Below, in pieces: positions 1 through 11,635 of a stretch of 64,000 nt of DNA. Source of the DNA: Seiridium cupressi (Eukaryota; Ascomycota; Sordariomycetes; Amphisphaeriales; Sporocadaceae); assembly GCA_036674765.1 (NCBI GenBank), contig JARVKI010000027.1:124001-188000 (forward strand), in the 5' to 3' direction. The notes below the pieces were generated by a model. It had not been told where the DNA came from. It searched no databases and saw nothing but the letters and a program-made list of their open reading frames with translations. Numbering within the stretch: the stretch's first letter is position 1; every line of letters starts with the position of its first letter. The translations under genes and the position numbers were made by a program.

Positions 1-1
1 A

Positions 2-186
2 CGATGTGCAATCGCCGAAGGCAGCCTGACAGCCCGCGCTGACTGCGCAGCATGCGTCAGTGCTGCCACAGTAGCCGTATTCGCTGCAGCAGTCCCCAAA
101 CCCGGGTGTGGCGCAGTCCAGTCATTATAAGCACTACCGCCTCCTCCATTGGTTGAGATAGTCTGCGTCGACAAAGCAGTTAACTA
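2..186 (-). pseudogene. CBM18 chitin-binding domain fragment, broken and cut by the window edge
   Basis: Read on the minus strand, bases 118 to 2 encode a Cys-rich stretch with the core FGDCCSEYGYCGS, which matches the type-1 (hevein-like, CBM18) chitin-binding domain of secreted fungal chitinases and lectins. The residues just upstream (bases about 186-117, TISTNGGGGSAYNDW) also look like the usual start of this domain but lie in another frame. That frame has a TAG stop a few codons further up. A frameshift plus a stop points to a decayed gene rather than an exon boundary. The rest would continue to the left of base 1. No catalytic domain is visible, so the parent protein cannot be named. 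Confidence 0.65.
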
Positions 187-1219
187 GACTGCGAATGCAT
201 CGTGTGGGACTGCGATCCTACCGAGGCTGTATTCGGCTTGTACTCTGTGGCCTCTTCATCTTCGACTGATATGGGTGGTCTAAAAGATAACCTTTTGCAC
301 TTTTGAGACGGTTTGCGTTCTGCACAATGGTACAGGTGACACTACTAGGCAGTGACAGGGCCGCTAAACTTAGTGAGGTCGTCTTTCCGTACGATATTTT
401 GGGAATCCCATGCCCGCGACGGCGTCGCTCCCAACGACGCGCCACTATATTCACTGCAACTGCTTCGACTTGCGTCATTCCTTGATTATCAATTTCCCCA
501 AAGCACGACTATGGCCGTATGGACATCGTACAGGCGTGGTCGGCGGGACATTTGAATCGAACAATTAGAGCAACTCACTAGTAACATGAGTAAGACCTGG
601 CTGCCAATTTTGGGCGTTGGACTGGTACGCGCATGCTAACTGCACCTGGATGACAGTCGTATGGCGCAGCAGCAAGCGCTGAAGTCCGTGAAGCTGTCGT
701 TTTTGTGGCGGACAGTCTGCATGGCATTGGTACCAAATATGCCCCGGATTCCATATGATAGGGGATACATCGTCCGAAAGCTTGATGAAGGTGCACGGAG
801 ATTACCGTGTTCCTAGGAACAAAAGTTCTGAAGCCATCACTAGAAAGCGACGAAGTGTTAGGTAATATCCAAGGGGATGTCCTACACAGTCTCGTCATTT
901 GACTCGTCTTCTTCCTCTAGAGCTTTACAAGGTCACGCGGGAATAAGGCTGGGGGAAAAGGAGATATTCCGTTAGCTATTATCGCACCCCATGTTATACG
1001 CGATTGACGGAGCCCTCGCTCCTCTTGTCAAGTTTCCGTTACTTACTGGAGCCGTGCCCTCTTGGGTCTTCTGTTTCATGTCCAGGAACAGCCACAGGAA
1101 AAGTTTGCGCTCCGCTTTGTGTAATTATTTGGCTACCAAATGAATTTCGGTGATACCACACCTTCTTGAGCACGGCTAGCCTTGGTAAATACTGTAGAAC
1201 TGTCTTTCGGACATATGCT
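187..1219. other. Stretch with no recognisable gene
   Basis: About 1 kb between the chitin-binding fragment and the receptor gene. Open frames of 60-106 codons exist on both strands, but none shows a domain, a signal peptide or a convincing exon structure. I see nothing assignable here. Confidence 0.5.
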
Positions 1220-2579
1220 CTAATCAAGTATCTCATTGGTACCCCCTTCTAGTCCACCGTTACGTTCCACATTTACCCTGTAGGATCGGTGAACGTGAAT
1301 ATCCCCTTTATCAAGAACAGGATCGGCGCTACTCTTCTGAACGCTGTGGAGTTGGTATGTATGCTGGGATCTGCTCTCGTCACCTAGCCCATTTCCCCAT
1401 GATCCATATGTCGCTTTGCCGGTGCTACGTGAATGTGACGAGAAGAAGCCGAGCTGCGGCAGGTATTTTACGACCAATGGCTTCAGTCGCATTGAGCAGG
1501 AGCAGATGATGCCGAGATTGACCTCAACAATGGACCACACGCCGAGGATGGCTTCGGTATAAGTTACGTCGACAGTATGGTCGAGGACGATAACGTACGG
1601 CAGGCGGGCGATAGAGCAAATGACGACGCTGTGATGGATGTTAGCTACCTTCCTTCAGAAGACTAAAAGAGACGCCGAGGATTAGTAACAGAATAAAAAG
1701 AGAGAGATACCCTGATCCAAGAGCCATCAAAGCGGCGACCGATAATTTCTGTCTTCGGCTAAGGTTTAGGCCGTGGATAGTAGGTATAGGTATGGCCACG
1801 ACGGCAAAGTCAGACGCGATATTCAGGGCAGCCTGAGACAGAGCGACATTTTCCAGGCACGTAGTCGTCCCCGATTTGAGAGGATTACACGGCCCACCGG
1901 TAATGACACACAAAGTCAAGGTGTAAGCAAAGATGGCAATACCTGCAGCCACAACGACGCTGCGGTAAGTACGCGATGGGTTGATGCGATACAAAACAGC
2001 CAACATCGCCATCTTAGTGATGGATGGACATATTAAGTAAGACAATGTATTGGGGAGTAGGGCCTTCCTGGTGTTAGTCGGTACTGATACCAACGGCAAG
2101 GTGTTTCGATTATCATGTTCAGGAATGGAGCCTTACTTTGTTGAACTCAATGAGGTCTGCCAGCGAGACATCCCAAAGGTGCTTTCCCCAGCCGAACTTC
2201 ATTACTGTCGTCGAGTCAGATAATAGCTCTATCTCAAACATCCAATGCGGCTTACAGTTTAGCATAGTCACAAAGTAGACCAAAGAAACGCTGTAAGAGA
2301 GTGTAATTATGACTGTGGGCCCGGTATCGATGTGAGTATTTATTCTTCAATTCTCGACGGCGGCCATTATCGAATTAGATCGTGCTTACTCAAGTCTAAC
2401 TCAATCTTTTTGACGAATTTGAGAGCCTGGAAGGCACGAAGAGCAAGGAAAACCGTGGCCAGGAAATAGGTGACCCCAAAGCTGATCAAAATTCCTGTTT
2501 GCAGCGAGTTGTACGGCGCATTGAATTGGGACGCCTGGCCGTCAGGCGGTGCCATACCGGGGGTGGTAGCAAGATCCAT
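1220..2579 (-). CDS. Fungal rhodopsin-domain integral membrane protein (PTH11/SAT4-like)
   Basis: A four-exon gene of about 375 residues: exons 2579-2390, 2312-2137, about 2063-1711 and 1628-1220. Introns start GTAAGC, GTAAGG and GTATCT and all join in frame; the second acceptor is the least certain. The protein is a chain of hydrophobic helices with the landmarks of the fungal rhodopsin-fold family: an N-terminal helix (residues about 27-50), the stretch LICPSITKMAMLAVLYRI, a TGGPCNP loop, and ICSIARLPYV followed by WSIVEVNLGIICSC. Such proteins sit in the plasma membrane and are treated as GPCR-like receptors, sometimes neighbours of secondary-metabolite genes. The tail (last about 70 residues) is hydrophilic. 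No CFEM domain is seen at the N-terminus. The gene appears intact; ligand and role are unknown. Confidence 0.85.
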
Positions 2580-3684
2580 AGGCTCTGGAGGGACTTGTCA
2601 AAAGGAATGTAATCGACGAGCACGATGTTGTGGTGGACGAGTCGACCAAAAATGAACGTCGACCAAAAGTGAACCAATATTGGGTGTTTCCGTCTTATAG
2701 CCCGGAGCATCCCTATTCTTTGCCTCACAGTGGGCTGATGGGAATCGGTGTGGGTCGGGGTTGAAGTGCCATAGTACCGGATGCGCAACTGTGGATCCGC
2801 AGGACGAATGCAGAGATGATATGCAAAGCTCATGCAGCAGACACACCAGAACCGGGTCTTGCATTGTATGGCATGATGTAGGCCGATAACGCCCAAGTCG
2901 GTGGAGCATGTGCGTTCGCAGCCAATAGCGAACTCAACGGTTGCTGGGATTGATGTATCCCAGCCGTTGGACAAGGAGTTGAAAATAGTATATGCACTCA
3001 TCCCTGTGTCCACAGCTTAGCGACCAATTAAAAGTGAGACCAAGGATCTAGTTTGGGCGCCTCTCATCTCGCTACCGAGTGCATACGCAGGGCCTCGAAC
3101 TTGATACGGAAGACAGTTCGCAAAAGGGATAGGTCGCTCCGCTTTCCCAAGCCATGGGTTTGTGCAGCAGTCGGTAGTTGGTTCGTTACGTGCTTATTGC
3201 GCATGTGGTGTGTAAGTATTATTTTTGTGTATAATATAGCGAAATGCCTGTCAAAGTTGCTTTTCGTTACTTGAAAGATACCATTCTATTGTAAACAAGT
3301 AAACAAATAAACAACAAATCAAGTCTTCTGATTTTATCTAACGGGCCAATCTGATTAGTGGGGACAGCATAATATATGGGTCCTGGCTGCAGATAATTCC
3401 CACGCTAACAATTCATACCCCTACAGAGCGTATATTATCTCTACAATCTCCAATGGTACCTGACATGAGATCCATCTCGGCTTTGTCCCTTCACATTTGA
3501 CAGCGACCCGGGGGGGGGGGGGAAAGGGGTCGGCTGTCATATACCTCATTAAGTCACGGTGATCATCCCTTGCCCCAAAACCAAGGTGACACGAGCAAGA
3601 CAGCCCTCCTTTGGTTGTTCTCGACATTACTCGTATATTCCTCGAGCAAAGCACGCCGCCCATTCCAGCTAGTGACAGCTGTCC
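2580..3684. other. Intergenic region between divergent genes
   Basis: The region lies between the receptor (minus) and the acyltransferase (plus), so it holds both promoters. It carries an AT-rich stretch near 3285-3325 and a run of twelve G near 3511-3522. Long open frames at 2598-3013 on the minus strand show no recognisable domain. Confidence 0.5.
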
Positions 3685-5366
3685 ATGGACAAACCCTTTG
3701 GGTCCAAACCCGCCATGGGGCCGGCCGCCACTGATCTGGTACTGCCGCTCCACTTCTTCGAGGACAGCCTGCTAGTCCAGGGTAATAACATGGCTGTGAC
3801 GCTTGTATTTGACGATGTGCTTGACCCAGAGAAGCTGAGGCAGTCTCTTGAGGGACTGGTGAAGCGGGATGGCTGGCAAAGGTTGGGTGGCCGGCTGAAG
3901 AAGAATGTAAGAGCTGCTACATCAACCCTACCGTCTCAATGTCTTAGAGGAAAGCCATTTATCCTAACGTTCTTCTCAACTTATAGGCCTTAGGCAAGAT
4001 CGAGTGGCATATTCCTGCTGAATTTACAGCAGAGCAACCCGCGCTTACTTTTACACATGTCGACCACGGAATGCCTGCCGCTTCTCACCCAACGGCGTCT
4101 CGGATACCACAACCAAGCACTAAGCCCGCCGTTATAAGCGACCCTGACGAATTCGCGGACTTAGTGTGGGAGCCTGGATATAAGCCAAACGGTATCAAGG
4201 ATTATCTTGACATTAACCGGCCAGTTCTAGGTTTGCGCGTTAACTCCTTTACCGATAAGACCATCGTTATTTTGAACTGGCAGCATGTCGCTTTCGATGC
4301 GCTTGGCATGCAATACGTTGTCGAGGGCTGGGTTAATATGTTATGGGGCAAGGGAGACGAGATCCCGACACCGTGTAAAGCCGATACCGACCCTTTCGAT
4401 GCACTTGCCCGAGGTACGCGGCCTGTTACTGAACAGCATGTAGGTAGATTCCTGCACCTACCATACGAGTCCTTACTAACCCTAATTTTATGTAGATCTT
4501 GGCCAACAAAAGAGCCGGCTTAGGCGGTATGCTCAAGTGGGGGCTGGGCTATGGCGTTGATATGCTTGTCCGAGCAAAGGAGAATCGTATGGTATGTGTC
4601 CCAGAGACATTTTGGCGGCCGCAGCTGGAGAAGGCGCTCGATGAGCTTCGAGCCGAGGCGGTTGCAGCAGGCGAGGATCCATCAAAGGTTTTCCTCACTG
4701 AGAATGATGTATTAACGGCCTGGATTATGCGGTGTGTTGTTGGGTCAATGGAGATGGCTCCTTCCAGAACGGTACGTAACCCTCGATACTAATTTATACT
4801 AAGCATACTAGCAGTGGCTGACCCCCGGCCCCTTTTAGGTTGCCGCTTCCATTGCCATGTCCCTACGGAAGGCCTTTGAGAGTGACCTTATCCCCCCGGC
4901 CGTTGAAAGTCCTTATGTCGGCAATGCCTTTGGTTGGGCTAATGTGCTCGTGACTGCCGGCGACGTGACCTCGAAGCCGCTGAGCTGGCTCGCACGTCAA
5001 GTTCGGCGGGCAATCAATGAGCAGGGCACCCGATCGCAACACGAAGCCTATTATGCCATGGTGCGCACGTCTAAGACAGGATTGCCCATTATTGTCTTTG
5101 GAGACGGCGGTATGGCTCAGATCGGGTTCTCTAATTGGTCCAAAGCCGGCTTGTTCGACTTGGACTTTTCGCCAGCTCGCAAAGGTACCGAAGGGGTTAC
5201 TGCGCCATGCAAACCGTCGTACGTACAAGAAAATCACGGCCCTGTAAAGCCGGCAGATGGATTCTTCGTACTTGGCAAGGACCAAAAGGGGAACTACTGG
5301 ACTTCAGCGTATAAAGTCAAGGGTCAGTGGGCCAAGTTCCAGGAGCAACTGGACCACGACTTCTAA
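3685..5366 (+). CDS. BAHD/HXXXD-type acyltransferase
   Basis: Four exons (3685-3906, 3987-4439, 4496-4771, 4839-5366) join in frame to give 492 residues, the normal length for the family. The catalytic HXXXD motif is present as HVAFD at residues 174-178. The C-terminal FSNWSKAGLFDLDFSPA stretch occupies the place of the second conserved BAHD motif. BAHD enzymes move an acyl group from acyl-CoA to a hydroxyl or amine; fungal members often decorate secondary metabolites. The neighbours to the right (decarboxylase and NRPS remnants) suggest it once belonged to a biosynthetic cluster, but that is inference. The first ATG follows a pyrimidine-rich leader and starts directly before the conserved N-terminal region. 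No signal peptide is visible, so the enzyme is probably cytosolic. It looks intact, unlike most of its neighbours. Confidence 0.88.
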
Positions 5367-5936
5367 GTGGTGGTGTAGACCAGCTAGTCTTAGGTTACAT
5401 AGAAGTTGGTTATTGGGAGTTGTTAATATTTCAGAAATGTAGTAACACGGACAGGATTAATCGATTATATAACTAATTAATAGTAGACAACGAATTTGAA
5501 CTGTTTCTCCGCTCCGCCCCTCTAACAATATGCCGAGTTCCGTAAATAATCTGGAACAGTCGTAGAACGGTGTCGCTGGCACTAAGAGCCTGCTTTACCT
5601 TAACACCGTTTAGCTACTAGATCGTGTAGTAGCAATGGATATATGTTTCACAATGAGTAATGCAGTGCCAATGGTCTGCATATGGTGATTTGGACACATT
5701 AATTGCAGTTAACATAACAGCAAGGCACGTCCACAAGGTGACCGTCCGTGTAACCACACATAAAAATACATTTGGGGCGTAACGTTGGCTTTGGTTGCTC
5801 CCGACCCATGGATCGATGTAGGGTTGAATGTGTTACACAGAATTTTCAGCCGCAGCCTACCAAGCAGAGGTCTAGAGCCCCTTGCACCCTGCTGTCTGTT
5901 GGAAGTGGGGCCCTACACGTTTGTCCAAGCATTCAT
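5367..5936. other. Intergenic, no gene seen
   Basis: This is the 3' flank of the acyltransferase followed by AT-rich sequence. Nothing assignable was found until the decarboxylase-like remnant begins on the minus strand. Confidence 0.45.
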
Positions 5937-7008
5937 TTCAGCCTCCTGGGCTTTTGGTACCATGCATTTAAGGAAGCAAGGATATTATCATTACCGGCTC
6001 CAGAGACGTACATCTGCGCTTTGAAAGAGAAGAAAACGCACTAGTTGTATCTTTCCAAATTCGGAAAGGGCAGCTGGGAAGTGGGGTACACGTCAACAGG
6101 CTTCCTCCGGCGTCAGTTTTTCGGCGCCCTCGTCTTCACAGGGGTGCCGCAGAACCAGCCGCGGGATGTGAAACTGGTCTCAATCCTGACGGGACGCCGT
6201 TGTGACATGATCAACTGTCTGAGACGCATCGACAAGCAGAACCATCGACATGCAGAACGAGTGGTACGACTTGGCCAAGATTTCGGATTTCTTTAAAGCT
6301 ATCAACCTTTCCATTCTGACTTCCCAATGACGCAGCAAAAATGACTGGCCTCTGACCGCCTGAGAGCCGGACCAGCGTGTCCCGAGCGATGCTCCAATCC
6401 GCATCGATTCGTACGGTCTCCAGGCCAAACAGCTGCGCAGACGGGTCCAGTATCTTTCCGTCGACGAGGCACCCCGCGAGTATGGGCTTCTGGCTGGGGA
6501 ACCCGTGTCGCAACTCGTGTTGGAGGGTGCGGATGCCGAGTTGGTTACTCTCCAACCAGTTCGACACGTAGCCCATGGCCTCGGAGTACCCGGCTCGCGA
6601 CCCTGTTGTTCGGATGACGTGTCTTTCGAATGTCTTGAAATGGAAGGGCCAGCTCTTGTCCGTGTCTTCGGTCATGTTGAGACCAATGTTCAACCAAGGG
6701 AGCCCGGCATCACGCATGAATTTGGCCGTTTCAAGCCATAGCGAGTCCATGTAAGGTGAAAAGAGCTGGGCTGGAGAGCTGCTCCATTGCCTAGATAAAT
6801 TAGACACTTCGCCCAAGATTTCGATATTTCCAGTGTCCTCCTTCCACGTATTCATGACGGGCTCATCTAGCCATCGACCCTGGGATTGGAGGAATGACGA
6901 CATAATAGGATCGGCTTCCAACTCTTTTGCCTTGTCTGGTTGGGATAGAGAACCTATTATGGATTTCCAACAAAACCACCGTGCAAAACCGCAACAAAGA
7001 CTATTCAA
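5937..7008 (-). pseudogene. PLP-dependent decarboxylase-like gene, decayed
   Basis: The long open part (7008-6211, about 265 codons) resembles fungal pyridoxal-phosphate decarboxylase-like proteins of the aromatic amino acid decarboxylase type. It contains PWLNIGLNMTEDTDKSWPF, a possible His/Arg-rich region (LQHELRHGFPSQKP) and ends in VVPLVLHVD. The reading then jumps frame: VDASQTVDHVTT, the expected continuation, lies in another frame at about 6240-6190. Further pieces with coding character (for example YVSGAGNDNILASLNAWYQ near 5990) follow in yet other frames, with stops between them. In this family the HVDAS segment lies near the PLP site; the Lys ligand could not be located. The gene lies directly downstream of the NRPS remnant on the same strand. 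Frameshifts and stops make it a pseudogene. Confidence 0.6.
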
Positions 7009-7009
7009 G

Positions 7010-7628
7010 TTAGATCAATATGCCTATTTTACGGAAACACGCGTATCCTTTGGTTCAAGAAGAGAGCATCCCAATGAGAGTCTGCCGTATCGCATAGGCA
7101 CTTTTAGATGTTCATGGCTCCAGTCATACACGGGAGTAGTTTCTCTGATCACCATGTTTTGCATTTCTTACAAGCCCTGTGATCCATAAAATCAAATGTA
7201 GCATCACCTGCCATACATTTGATGGCATTTAATTTAGTCGCCAACCGTACTTGTAACTTGGCCAGCCAGGAGACTTTCGATGCAACTGTCGATGGCACGG
7301 TATAGCTGAACTGATAGCAATGAGCTCAAAGCCTGGACATCATATCATAGAGCCCGCTTCCGATGGTGACGTGAAACTGTGAAGAAAAGCCAATCAAGTC
7401 GCTAGGCAATCGGGCTTAGCCCATCAGTGGTGATGTAGGAGATCACGTCATCCAGGTCGACCAACTTAGGCAATCTCTTAGTCCTAGTGGGTCTTGCGGA
7501 ACACAGGAGCTTCCAGCAAGCCATGGACGCTTTATCACGAGGACAAAATGTATATTTGCCCATTAGCGCAGCCATGATGCGATGATTCAATCTATTCTTG
7601 CTCCAAGGTAGGTATTGGTCGCTAGGCG
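7010..7628 (-). other. Unassigned gap between NRPS and decarboxylase remnants
   Basis: An open frame of about 62 codons (7590-7402, containing KLVDLDDVISYITTDG) lies here, reading back towards the NRPS remnant. I do not recognise it. It could be further NRPS debris or unrelated inserted sequence. Confidence 0.3.
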
Positions 7629-9178
7629 TTATAGTATGCTACGAGGTGGCAACTTCGCTCTTCTCTGCTCATCGTTGATCTCTTTGAGATTGTGTTGCTT
7701 GAAGTGATAGAGGTTCTCCCCCGGCGCCAACGTGATTTGTTGCCACTCTCCGCCGGACGTTTGGTGAAAGCGGGAGCGGAGCATGGCGTGGCAATTGACT
7801 ATGGTGTCAAAGGCATGCTTGACCTGGTCGAGGGTGAGGTCCTTTTTGATGCTACAGAGGAGGCTCTGGTTGTACCAAACCCACCCAGAAGGAGATTCCT
7901 GGTCAACGTACTGTTTCTGAATTGGGAAGGGATTGAAAGGAGCTCCATCCGTCGCCTTGCTAGCTTGGAGGTCGCCAAGCTTGGCAGACTTCCTGGTACA
8001 GGGCGGCGAAATGCCAGCGATCATCTTTCTCTGCAAGACCACGAAGACCGGGACCTTGATGTCTATTTTGCTGCATTGGGTCGCAACCTGCATCGCGGAA
8101 ATCGAGTCTCCACCCAGTGACATGGAAGTATCGTCCACTCCAATCTCATGAGCCGGATGATTCAGTGTCCTGGAAAGAACGCCCTGCAAATCGCGCTCCA
8201 TGTCATTGGTCGGGGGTCTCTTGTTCAATCCGGACTGGAGGACAAAGATCGTTGCCCGCGATAGAGAACGGGCAAACTCTGCGAGGCGCTTCTTGTGCGT
8301 CTTCGCCGAGGGTGTGGTCGGAACGTTGCAGATAGAAATGTATGCGGATGGAACCATATATGACGGCAGCGTCTCTGGTAGTTGCTGTTCGAGTTGGTCG
8401 ACGATCGACAGGAAACGATGCTGCTCCTCGCCACTCTTGACCTCGATATGTTGTCGTCCAGAAGATCTACGGAAAATGACTCAAGTATGATGAAGGCGGT
8501 CAGGGTACTGCTGGATTGGCCGCTGAAGGTGAGCAAATCGACTATCACTTCACTGCCATGTGGAAGATTGGCGGCGATTTGATACTTGATCTCGTTGAGT
8601 TCCACTCGTTGTCCATGGATTTTGACTTGGTTGTCAGCTTACCCGGCGAAGGTGACGCTTCCGTCGGCGTTGAACCGGCCCAAGCCTCTGGTACGGTTAA
8701 AGCGTCTGGCGTGGCCAGAACCAGCCCTTGACCAAGTCAAATCGGCCACGAAGGAGGCTGCCGTGGCCTCCGGGCGATTGAGGTAGCCAACACCCAGCAT
8801 GGGCCTCTCAACCACCAGCTCCCCCACGCACTCGATGAGAGCGAGTCTGTGTGGTTTGTTCTGTTCCGTGATCCAGAAACGACAGCCACTGACCCGCCCG
8901 ACGTTGAGGGGGTCTGTGGCAAGGGTGATACGGTCGTTGAGTAGCCTAGAGTTGCTGCACTCGGATGGTCCCTGGTAATTGACAAGGCGGACATGGCCGC
9001 ACCAAATTTCAAGAGCCCTTCTGCTGAGTGCTTCGTCACCAAACACCGAAAACTTCAGGGACGGGACCGCCGAGGGCGAGAAGAGTTGGGCCATCGTCGG
9101 CGTGAGCAAGATCCAATTCGCCTCCCTGGCCCCCAATATCCTTTCCGTAGGCGTTTCAACGGTTACATCGGCTGTACA
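7629..9178 (-). pseudogene. NRPS remnant: partial adenylation, thiolation and start of condensation domain
   Basis: Read from 9178 downwards, the first part is the second half of an adenylation domain: LLTPTMAQLFSPSAVPSLKF, GRVSGCRFWITE, GELVVERPMLGVGYLNRPEAT, then GRFNADGSVTFAG. A TAA stop at 8641-8639 interrupts it exactly where the core continues (VKIHGQRVELNEIKY). A frameshift near 8440 precedes MVPSAYISI, the end of the domain. A thiolation domain with the phosphopantetheine Ser motif LGGDSISAMQ follows, then the opening of a condensation domain (FNPFPIQKQYV...). It ends at 7629 before any HHxxxDG motif. The 5' half of the adenylation domain and any other modules are missing, so this is about 1.5 kb of a gene normally several kb long. 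Product unknown. Confidence 0.85.
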
Positions 9179-9351
9179 TAGTCAAATACCATCATTATAA
9201 TAACTCTTTATAATAAATACAGCACGTTCCGCAACGCTTAATGTTAAACACCTCATTGCTCGCATCATACCAATGTATCCTCACTTATCAGAGAGTGTCT
9301 CGGCCTTTATTCCTTTATACCTTTCAAAACTACTCAAAGCGTTTGCAAGAA

Positions 9352-9504
9352 CATGCCCTCGTCTCAAGAAGAGCTCGCTCGAGTGATGGCTGCAGTCAAG
9401 TCATCAAAGAAGAAGACAGAAGACAACAGAGCCAAGCGGGAATACCAAGAACGGAAGGAAGCAGAAGCCCGTGTGGATTCAGCTGGTAAAGCATCGAAGC
9501 GGTG
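9352..9504 (+). CDS. Possible small charged protein, unknown
   Basis: A 50-codon frame starting at ATG 9352 encodes a Lys/Glu/Arg-rich, probably helical peptide (for example KSSKKKTEDNRAKREYQERK). The codon before its stop overlaps a good 5' splice signal (GTGAGT), so it could be the first exon of a longer gene. The sequence beyond, after a possible acceptor near 9555, shows nothing recognisable. The composition is reminiscent of a basic-leucine-zipper region, but no leucine heptad is seen. Treat as hypothetical. Confidence 0.25.
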
Positions 9505-10613
9505 AGTAATATACCTATATTTCTATTGGCATTATTAACTCTAACATTCTAAAAGACGACACAGTACCTATTTACGGGCCGTTAAGCTTTGGTTACTACA
9601 TACTGCGTGCCCGACACTTTCTGGAGATACGTTCGCTTATCATGTTTGGAGGGCCTGTTACTTGTCGTATCTGTCTTTGACAACAATCTCGTGTGCAGGC
9701 TGGAAATATAATTTTGCTTTTAGGGAATATGGAATAAATACACTCGTTAAATTGAATAGATGTCACCAAGCTGTTATTAAGTTTCTGATTTCGTTCCATG
9801 ATTACGTTAGAGCCCTTGAATGTTGTTATATTTTCGCTGAAAGGCATTACTTCTAAATATAGGCTCAGATGAGAGTGATATGTATTTAGGGATGTTGTAT
9901 CTTTGTTATAGTTACTTCGATTAAGTGCCAAATCTTAGATTTTAAAAGCAGGCAAAAATAGCACTTAACAGCAGCTTCCTACGAGGATGTTGTGGAGCCA
10001 TTTATTGTTTTTTTTGGCGCAGTGCGGGGTATGATAGGTCGACCGGGGTAGTATGTTGTGTGCTGAGCATGCGCTTTTCGAAAGCAACGTGCTTCCGGCA
10101 CCCCAAGCCAGGGGGGTAATCTTAGCACTGGAACCGCTGTGGTACGGTCCGATTTCAGTGGGCTACCACAAGTATGCGCCAGGACCTCTACACAAGAAAT
10201 TGCACACATCCCCACATATTTCGCGAAGAATTCAACGAATACATATTATAAAACTCGATGGAAAATCTCAAAATATTAAAAACTCGTAATCGAATTAATT
10301 CTTATATGTCCGATAAGCTGGTATTTTTAAAGAAAATTAATTTTGTTAGATTAGTAAGTTATACACTCGCGAACTCGGAGCGGCTCAGAGAAGTGTGCAA
10401 TATCTTGTGTGGAGGTCCTGGCGCCTGACTGGCACACACCTCCAAGCCCGAGCCTCTGCCGTTGGAGGGCATGTCTGTGCCAGCTTTTCTCGATTACTAT
10501 AATGTATATGAGGACGTCCGCCTCCGACCTCAAGGGCCACTACTCCCTAATTCCAAGCCTTCGCACATCCCGACTTTTCCCCACTTACTTTGATGGTCAT
10601 TTCTGTATGCACA
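9505..10613. other. AT-rich intergenic region
   Basis: About 1.1 kb of AT-rich sequence with short open frames only. No domain, RNA gene or clear repeat was found. Confidence 0.45.
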
Positions 10614-11635
10614 ATGGATTGGGACGACCGTGTCTTGTTGGACAACAATGTGTCATTCCTTTTATGGATAAGGAAGTACGATGAAGCCCGCGAAAAGCAG
10701 CTGACGGACTGGGTATCGACGCTACATGAAGGTCGTCTACCTTGCAGACTGGCAACACACAAGCTTGACGATAGCCGTGGCGCCTACAACATAAATTGCA
10801 AAGTGACATTCGATAATGGGGAGAACTGGATGGTCCGATTTCCCATGGTGGGAAAGGTCATGCATGCCGACGAGAAAGTGGAGATCGAAGTAGCTACGAT
10901 GAAACTCATCCGTCAGCAGACTAGCATACCCATTCCTAGTGTCAAAGCCTGGGGTTTGGCCGCTGATAACCCACTTGGAATTGGTTCCTTCATCATGATG
11001 GAGTTTGTCGAAGGCATAGGTGTTGACGAAATTATCCAGAATACCAATGCCAGGATCATGCGAGAAGATATTAACCAGGATGTAGTTGAAAAACTCTTCA
11101 GGCAGACGGTTGGCTTTCAGCTACAGCTCCGAAAACTTGACTTCCCACATATCGGCAGCGTAATCTCGAACTCTATGAGCTGCGAGCCTAGCTTCGCTGA
11201 AACTAATACCTCACGGCCGTTCACGAAGAAGACTCACGATTTCCTTGCAGACGGCGGAGTTGATGTCTTTGGTTTGTGGCCTCATCGCATGTTTCTCGAA
11301 TTGTTCTTATGTCCTAAAGTTTTGAAGGGCCTCGGGACGAAACCTACTCATCAACAGCTGAGTATTTTCACCACATCGTCGATCGGGACCTAGAACAACT
11401 TCACGTGCAGCTCAATTCAGTGGATGATGCTGAGGATGCAAGGGAAAAGTTCATCTATTGGAATGTCATGAAAGCTTTGATACCACGGCAGGTCTTGCCC
11501 GGCCGAGACAAGGGCCCGTTCAAATTCATGTGCGATGATTTCCAGCCGACAAATATGATCGTCAACAATGAGAAAGACTTGGAAATCATTGCAGTGGTTG
11601 ACTGGGGAGTCGGAAGATATGGTGGCCTTCCTTGA
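10614..11635 (+). pseudogene. Aminoglycoside-phosphotransferase (APH)-like kinase, truncated and frameshifted
   Basis: The start MDWDDRVLLDNN and the following region, with WMVRFPMVGKV (Lys strand), an E in the KVEIEVATMKLI helix and FIMMEFVEGIG, match the N-lobe of fungal APH-domain proteins. The catalytic-loop equivalent, CDDFQPTNMIVN, and the metal-binding AVVDW are present near 11530-11606. The frame changes between about 11275 and 11335. An intron-like GT...AAG segment lies there, but its ends do not restore the frame, so a small indel is more likely. The protein then stops at 11635 right after VVDW, whereas relatives normally continue for roughly 80-100 residues. I therefore call it a decayed or truncated gene. 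Substrate unknown; most fungal relatives are uncharacterised. Confidence 0.7.

Noticed and set aside
2486..3013. 175-codon open frame on the minus strand
   Set aside because: It overlaps exon 1 of the rhodopsin-type gene in another frame and has no recognisable domain.
3511..3522. Run of G residues
   Set aside because: A simple homopolymer with no associated structure; not treated as a functional element.
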